Source: a virus. From it: a DNA stretch of 32,270 nt. The stretch covers positions 1-32,270 of IMG/VR virus record IMGVR_UViG_3300030099_004806, one strand, 5' to 3'. The translations under genes and the position numbers were made by a program. Positions 28,820-32,270 of this stretch are shown piece after piece. A model generated the notes under the pieces. That model was not told the DNA's origin and made no database searches. It worked only from the letters and a program-made list of their open reading frames with translations. Every line of letters starts with the position of its first letter. The first letter of the stretch is position 1.

Positions 28820-28955
28820 AATTTGCTTAAATTGACATAAATTATCGTAAATTTCTGCGTAGCAGAACGATTACGCGTGCCGCCCCTCGGAGGTCGTTTG
28901 CGTGAGTAGTCCGACTAAAAGTTTTTAAAAGTATTTTGTGTAATGAAGTAAATTT
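28820..28955. other. Gap between leftward and rightward promoters
   Basis: No gene. Apart from a GC-rich patch around 28870-28912 (ACGCGTGCCGCCCCTCGGAG), I see only AT-rich DNA separating the leftward promoters from the rightward one at 28959. Confidence 0.4.
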
Positions 28956-28958
28956 TTG

Positions 28959-28987
28959 TTGACATTCGATGCCTTTGCTTTCATAAT
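28959..28987 (+). promoter_or_regulatory. Rightward sigma70 promoter
   Basis: TTGACA, 17-bp spacer, CATAAT. It starts the rightward cluster 29045-29593, about 50 bases before the first ATG. Confidence 0.82.
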
Positions 28988-29044
28988 ACTTATAAATCGA
29001 AATTAAGAAGCAATCAGGCTTTTTATTAACAAGGGAGTAACGAC

Positions 29045-29287
29045 ATGACAACAATAGATATAACAATGATGTGTTTACCAAACTTTCACTTGAACAAGTT
29101 AAGGTTTGACCAAACACCAGAAGGCAAAGCAGCCAGAAAAGAATTGCAAAGAAGAAAGCTAGTAGGCTTCTATATAGAGTGTGATGAAGAGAAAGCTGAG
29201 TTTGTAAAAGAGCAGGAAGAAGCTGCAAGAAGAAAAGCAATAGAAGAAGCTAGAAAACAGGAGTTAAGAGATGGCAGAACTAGGTAA
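29045..29287 (+). CDS. Small charged protein of unknown function
   Basis: An 80-residue protein; N-terminal TIDITMMCLPNFHLNKLRFD is followed by a long Lys/Glu/Ala-rich helix (KAEFVKEQEEAARRKAIEEA). An AAGGGAG ribosome site precedes the ATG. It overlaps the next gene by 17 bases. No domain recognised. Confidence 0.7.
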   Translation: MTTIDITMMCLPNFHLNKLRFDQTPEGKAARKELQRRKLVGFYIECDEEKAEFVKEQEEAARRKAIEEARKQELRDGRTR

Positions 29288-29468
29288 AGGAATAACTTAC
29301 AGCATAGATGACAAAGGTTTATTGTCTATCGAGATAGACACAAATCAAGACTTCGGAAGAAGTACAAGTGGTAAGTCAAACATCATAGCCTCGTCTTCAG
29401 GTAACAAACCTCTAGAAGTAAATGGCAAGACTATTTACTTAGGCTTGAACCTCTACGAGAAAGTATAA
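29271..29468 (+). CDS. Small protein of unknown function, KGLLSIEID / SGKSNIIASS type
   Basis: A 65-residue protein, beta-rich: GLLSIEIDTNQDFGRSTSGK, SNIIASSSGN, KTIYLGLNLYEKV. The DFGxSxSGKxxIIAS pattern recalls small phage proteins of unknown function in which the sequence resembles a P-loop but lacks the usual context. Its stop overlaps the next ATG. Confidence 0.65.
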   Translation: MAELGKGITYSIDDKGLLSIEIDTNQDFGRSTSGKSNIIASSSGNKPLEVNGKTIYLGLNLYEKV

Positions 29469-29593
29469 TGACGACTACTCAGAAGATGAAAGTAAAGGAT
29501 TGGGTGAAGAAGTATGATGTATTACTTGCCACCCTAACCTTTCTGATGATAACCACCACCCTGATAGTGCTAGAACATAAAGAAATTATTTAG
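29468..29593 (+). CDS. 41-residue single-TM protein
   Basis: Starts ATG at 29468 (TAATG overlap with the preceding stop), with a charged N-terminus (TTTQKMKVKDWVKKYDV) and one TM helix (LLATLTFLMITTTLIVLE). A small envelope protein expressed with the two genes before it. Confidence 0.6.
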   Translation: MTTTQKMKVKDWVKKYDVLLATLTFLMITTTLIVLEHKEII

Positions 29594-29613
29594 AGGTAAC
29601 AGAAAAATAATTC

Positions 29614-29642
29614 TTGACTTTTTAGGTAATTTCAATCATAAT
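29614..29642 (+). promoter_or_regulatory. Rightward promoter, leaderless start
   Basis: TTGACT, 17-bp spacer, CATAAT, preceded by ACAGAAAAATAATTC. The start expected about seven bases downstream coincides with the ATG at 29650, so the mRNA is predicted to be leaderless, as for 24288. Confidence 0.85.
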
Positions 29643-29649
29643 ACATAGT

Positions 29650-30006
29650 ATGAAATTCACAGACATAATTAATAAATTAAGGAGAAAACCAGAAGTGGCA
29701 ACAACAACTAATTATACAGATGAACAAGTAGAACAAATGGTTAGCATATATAAAGCTGACCCAACAAGAGCAACAGTCGATGCTCTGGCAGAAAAGTTCG
29801 GTAAAAGTGCGAGAAGCATCATTGCCAAACTAAGTAGAGAAGGCGTATACGTCGCTCAACAAAGGCAGACCAAAGCAGGGAAACCTGTGGTCAGAAAGTC
29901 GGACTTAGTAGGAATGATACAACAGGAGTTAGGGGCTGAGTTTCCAACTCTAGTCAAGGCTTCCAAGACTGACTTAGAACTTTTATTCGCAGCAGTACAG
30001 TCGTAG
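29650..30006 (+). CDS. Small HTH-like DNA-binding protein, paralogue C
   Basis: A 118-residue protein, the longest of the three paralogues, with an extra N-terminal 20 residues, then YTDEQVEQMVSIYKADPTRA, VDALAEKFGKSARSIIAKLS, REGVYVAQQRQTKAGKPVVR and a C-terminal SDLVGMIQQELGAEFPTLVK. The FGKSARSIIAKLxREGVY block resembles conserved cyanophage and pelagiphage hypotheticals. Lacking a ribosome site, it probably starts from a leaderless transcript. It precedes the structured region at 30007. Confidence 0.8.
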   Translation: MKFTDIINKLRRKPEVATTTNYTDEQVEQMVSIYKADPTRATVDALAEKFGKSARSIIAKLSREGVYVAQQRQTKAGKPVVRKSDLVGMIQQELGAEFPTLVKASKTDLELLFAAVQS

Positions 30007-30358
30007 CTACGGCTCTGTTACCTGCAGTCCCGTAAGCAGGTGAAACATGATGGGGGTTTCCTGACTACCGAAGGCAGGGGTGATTGACGCAAGGATACAA
30101 CCAAAATATCATCTTGTAGTGTCTTTCCGATAGACGCTTGAATAAGTTCGGATAGTAGCTATTAGAGTAGCTGGTCATAATTTTCAGAGTGCTTTACAGA
30201 CCTAAACAGAAACCACTCAGGATACTCGGGAAGTGCGAGTCAGATAGTGAATCAGACCAACAAGTAATGTGAGCATAGTATCCACCTGAGGCAAGGAACA
30301 GACTGTTATGGCGTTCCACGTCGAAATTGCGTAGAAGCGGGGGCAGTTCGACTAAATA
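30007..30358 (+). ncRNA. Candidate structured non-coding RNA
   Basis: No coding frame of note; base composition is visibly richer in GC than the flanking genes. Pairings seen: CCTGC/GCAGG, GTCT/AGAC, AGCTA/TAGCT, GAGTG/CACTC, GGAAC/GTTCC, and a longer-range helix of CTCAGGATACT (30216-30226) with AGTAT and CCTGAG (30277-30290, three-base bulge) closing about 50 bases. It lies between the leaderless HTH gene and the next promoter, so it is probably transcribed from 29614. I tested it by eye against tmRNA, RNase P and group I intron landmarks and found no match. Confidence 0.6.
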
Positions 30359-30362
30359 TTTC

Positions 30363-30391
30363 TTGACTTTCTATGTATTTGCAATCATAAT
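30363..30391 (+). promoter_or_regulatory. Rightward sigma70 promoter
   Basis: TTGACT, 17-bp spacer, CATAAT, preceded by AAATATTTC. It drives the group 30436-31782 including the polyphosphate kinase 2 gene. Confidence 0.85.
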
Positions 30392-30435
30392 ACAATCTGA
30401 AAGTTTAATCAATTTAGCGTAAGAGGAGTGCAACA

Positions 30436-30654
30436 ATGTCAGTATTATTTGAAAAAAGAACAAAGTACCTAATCAGAGGTACATCATATGGTTCGTCTAA
30501 TCAAAGAAAGTATGGTATCAAGTTCAGAAGTATGGCTATGGTATCAAAAGAAGAACTGTTCAAGGCTTTGAACAATGACAGAACCAAGCCTAAGATGAAG
30601 GCAAAGATTAGAAATGAACTCGTGAAAAGAGGCATAAGGATAGTGAGAAAATGA
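30436..30654 (+). CDS. Small basic protein of unknown function
   Basis: A 72-residue protein, strongly basic (KYGIKFRSMAMVSKEELFKA, then KMKAKIRNELVKRGIRIVRK), preceded by an AGAGGAG site. The first gene after the promoter at 30363. Its stop overlaps the next start (ATGATGA). Function unknown. Confidence 0.7.
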   Translation: MSVLFEKRTKYLIRGTSYGSSNQRKYGIKFRSMAMVSKEELFKALNNDRTKPKMKAKIRNELVKRGIRIVRK

Positions 30655-30887
30655 TGACTGAATATACAGACAAAGTAGAAAAACAAAAACTTATGCTTGA
30701 AGCAGAAGAGTGGGGTAAAGAATTAAAATACTACCACTTCAACAATGGAATAAGAACTATCGAGTATAACAATGGGTATAAATTAATTCACGATACCCTA
30801 CAAGACAAGGTAAGGGTTGAACCCTACGAGGGTTCTAAGTCTTTACTCGATAGATTCTTAGCCGCAATAAAAGAGTCATGGAATTAG
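30651..30887 (+). CDS. Small protein of unknown function
   Basis: A 78-residue protein. It contains LMLEAEEWGKELKYYHFNNG, YKLIHDTLQDKVRVEPYEG and a C-terminal LLDRFLAAIKESW. It looks like a small alpha/beta soluble protein. Two adjacent Met codons can serve as the start. It overlaps the following micro-protein by 10 bases. Confidence 0.65.
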   Translation: MMTEYTDKVEKQKLMLEAEEWGKELKYYHFNNGIRTIEYNNGYKLIHDTLQDKVRVEPYEGSKSLLDRFLAAIKESWN

Positions 30888-30952
30888 GAATAGCGTTAGT
30901 AATTATTCTAATTCTGTGGATTATGTTTAACAATACAAATGGGAGATACTAA
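30878..30952 (+). CDS. 24-residue membrane micro-protein
   Basis: ATG at 30878 inside the end of the previous gene; MELGIALVIILILWIMFNNT is one short TM helix with a polar C-terminus. It ends one base before the polyphosphate kinase ATG. Too short for certainty, but the spacing suits translational coupling. Confidence 0.45.
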   Translation: MELGIALVIILILWIMFNNTNGRY

Positions 30953-30953
30953 T

Positions 30954-31589
30954 ATGACAAAACTAGAACTACAACAAGTATTACTCAACGAGATAGTTGA
31001 GAAAGATTTTGGACGTGTAGCTGTAATACTAGAAGGTAGAGACACAGCAGGTAAGTCGGGAACTATTCGTGAGTTGACGCACTATCTACCAACAAATAAG
31101 TACTCCGTTTCGTTAAGCAACAAACCAAGTGCTTGGGCTATGAAACATTGGCTTAAGTCTTGGAAAAAGAAGTTGCCTAGCAATAATCAAATCGTATTCT
31201 TTGACAGAAGTTGGTATTCAAGAGCAATGGTTCAGCATCTAAATGGCTGGTGCTCTGAGAAACAATACACCAAGTTTATGAAAGAAGTAAACGAGTGGGA
31301 AAACAAACAGAGAGATGTAACATTCATCAAGCTATGGCTTTCAATCTCTGAGGAAGAACAGGGTGCAAGACTTGCTAACAGACAAGTATGCCCTTTGAAG
31401 AAGTGGAAGTTCTCCCCAAATGATGCGATTGCGTTATCAAAGTATGACCAGATGACTATTCTAAAAGAACGAGTCCTTACACAATGTGGCGAGTGGCATA
31501 CAATAGATTACAATAATAAAGTTGCTGGGCGACTATCTTTAATAACTAAAGTAGTAGATATACTAAGGAGAGAACATGAAGGTATATGA
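30954..31589 (+). CDS. ppk2: Polyphosphate kinase 2 family protein
   Basis: Start chosen at 30954, eight bases after a GGGAGA site, rather than 30939. The 211-residue product shows the PPK2 pattern: Walker A VAVILEGRDTAGKSGTIREL (residues about 22-41), Walker B IVFFDRSWYSRAMVQ (about 80-94), FIKLWLSISEEEQGARLANR (lid region with Arg/Lys) and PLKKWKFSPNDAIALSKYDQ. PPK2 enzymes transfer phosphate between polyphosphate and nucleoside mono- or diphosphates. In a phage it could use host polyphosphate to raise NDP or NTP pools; the substrate preference cannot be read here. It is shorter than typical PPK2 (about 230-300 residues) but the core is present. Confidence 0.88.
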   Translation: MTKLELQQVLLNEIVEKDFGRVAVILEGRDTAGKSGTIRELTHYLPTNKYSVSLSNKPSAWAMKHWLKSWKKKLPSNNQIVFFDRSWYSRAMVQHLNGWCSEKQYTKFMKEVNEWENKQRDVTFIKLWLSISEEEQGARLANRQVCPLKKWKFSPNDAIALSKYDQMTILKERVLTQCGEWHTIDYNNKVAGRLSLITKVVDILRREHEGI

Positions 31590-31782
31590 CGTTGAGATAG
31601 AGCAAGACTTTACACGAACCAAAACATTAAGAATTATAGCATCAGATGAGAATGATTTGATTCTCAAATTAGAAGAAAAGACTGAGGGTGATGCAAAAAG
31701 AATTGGAGCAAGAGATGAGTGGCAGGTAAGTATAGTAGCTATTCATGACGAATTAGAGCTACCTGATGCAAAAAAGTATTAA
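31576..31782 (+). CDS. Small protein of unknown function
   Basis: A 68-residue, mostly beta protein (KVYDVEIEQDFTRTKTLRII, then DEWQVSIVAIHDELELPDAK). Its ATG lies 14 bases inside the PPK2 gene and it is followed by a terminator, so it ends the operon. No family recognised. Confidence 0.65.
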   Translation: MKVYDVEIEQDFTRTKTLRIIASDENDLILKLEEKTEGDAKRIGARDEWQVSIVAIHDELELPDAKKY

Positions 31783-31805
31783 CAGTCGATGCACCCTCGA
31801 AGAAA

Positions 31806-31833
31806 AGGTGGGACAATAGTCCTGCCTTTTTTT
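31806..31833 (+). terminator. Rho-independent terminator after ppk2 operon
   Basis: AGGTGGGAC, four-base loop, GTCCTGCCT: nine pairs including two G-U, then a run of T. It closes the ppk2 transcription unit. Confidence 0.85.
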
Positions 31834-31855
31834 ATACCTGACAGAAAAATAGTTC

Positions 31856-31884
31856 TTGACTTTAAAGTTTAACTTTGATATAAT
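31856..31884 (+). promoter_or_regulatory. Rightward consensus promoter
   Basis: TTGACT, 17-bp spacer, TATAAT, preceded by ACAGAAAAATAGTTC as at 29614. It heads the genes that run off the window. Confidence 0.88.
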
Positions 31885-31925
31885 AGACATACTGAAAAAT
31901 CAGTTAGGAATTTTAGGAGAAAATT

Positions 31926-32177
31926 ATAGATACATTAGAAGATGGTAAGGAGTTATACTCCACATTAATAGAAGAACAACAAATGAACCCCTCGCAAGCA
32001 GTTGATGTTCTAACTAAGTTTTTAAAAATGAGCGAGGAACAAGCATGGACAGTTGCAAAACGATACCATGCAAGGAAAAGGATAATCAATGACGAAACTA
32101 AAAGTAGTACCAAAGAGCAATGTGATTCAGTTTCCAACTCCAATGAGGAGAGAAGAAGTAGAGTTGCTGGCTTGTGA
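31926..32177 (+). CDS. Small protein of unknown function, start codon uncertain
   Basis: A frame of 83 residues if started at the ATA at 31926, or 64 if started at the ATG at 31983. An excellent AGGAG site (31915-31919) lies six bases before the ATA (and three before an ATT) but no ribosome site precedes the ATG. The longer version adds IDTLEDGKELYSTLIEEQQ, a credible acidic helix. The body has SQAVDVLTKFLKMSEEQAWT and a basic stretch. The C-terminus overlaps the next gene. Function unknown. Confidence 0.5.
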   Translation: MDTLEDGKELYSTLIEEQQMNPSQAVDVLTKFLKMSEEQAWTVAKRYHARKRIINDETKSSTKEQCDSVSNSNEERRSRVAGL

Positions 32178-32270
32178 AAAAGAAATACATCTAGTCAAGA
32201 CTCGTATAAAAGAATTGACACATGAGTTGAAATTCTCATCAGAATACATGAAAGAATTACTAGATGAGCA
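32089..32270 (+). CDS. Partial protein at window end
   Basis: ATG at 32089 inside the previous gene, after an AAAGGATAA site, in a frame open to the window end. It begins TKLKVVPKSNVIQFPTPMRR and continues as a charged helix (EVELLACEKEIHLVKTRIKE). Function cannot be judged from 60 residues. Confidence 0.55.
   Translation, partial: MTKLKVVPKSNVIQFPTPMRREEVELLACEKEIHLVKTRIKELTHELKFSSEYMKELLDE

Noticed and set aside
28842-29240. 132-codon minus-strand frame
   Set aside because: Antisense to the 29045 gene and its promoter.
30007-30358. tmRNA, RNase P RNA or group I intron
   Set aside because: A GTTCGAC-like string near the 3' end and an ACAGAAA string recall those RNAs, but acceptor stem, core helices and conserved blocks are missing.

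Overview
This window is a piece of an AT-rich tailed-phage genome with a siphovirus-type HK97 head and a tape measure. It probably infects a marine proteobacterium. The phage assignment rests on recognisable terminase, portal, HNH nuclease, fused prohead protease/capsid, head-tail connector, major tail protein, a frameshifted tail-assembly chaperone pair and a tape measure protein. A marine origin is inferred from a run of tiny, very basic proteins that resemble families I associate with pelagiphages and cyanophages. The host is not proven. Three perfect Fur-box-like palindromes of the TGAGAATnATTCTCA type argue mildly for a gamma- or betaproteobacterial host. No integrase was seen.

Layout. 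Bases 1-24288 lie on the minus strand (reading right to left). Transcription appears to start at a near-perfect sigma70 promoter at 24295-24323, whose predicted start falls on the ATG of a terminase-small-subunit-like gene. Three small membrane proteins follow (holin-like candidates). Next is a curli-type export cassette: a CsgF-like protein, a CsgG lipoprotein pore and two curlin-repeat proteins flanking a FecR-domain protein. It runs straight into a DUF2061 membrane protein, a secreted protein of unknown function and a CHASE2-type adenylate cyclase. The genes from CsgF to the cyclase overlap one another, and the last four are linked by ATGA stop/start overlaps, so they look like one translationally coupled unit. 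A second promoter (16759-16787) precedes a coiled-coil/TM protein, an IscU-like Fe-S scaffold, small proteins (many under 60 residues) and the large terminase. A third (12202-12230) precedes HNH, portal, capsid and tail genes.

Bases 24313-32270 are the putative early region, mostly on the plus strand. They carry a GIY-YIG-like nuclease, a HAD phosphatase, small membrane proteins, a polyphosphate kinase 2 homologue and three paralogous small HTH-like proteins (24953, 28173, 29650). Between 27197 and 29044 lies a regulatory island with only two genes. It holds three Fur-like palindromes, several strong promoters (most pointing left), GC-rich hairpin repeats and strong terminators. A roughly 350-base gene-free block at 30007-30358 is richer in GC than its surroundings and has long-range complementarity, as expected of a structured RNA.

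The most interesting proposition is that the phage carries its own functional-amyloid (curli, type VIII) export system coupled to a FecR/CHASE2-cyclase signalling branch. Iron-related elements (Fur-like operators, IscU) are also present. That the parts work together is inference; their overlap and order are read directly from the sequence.
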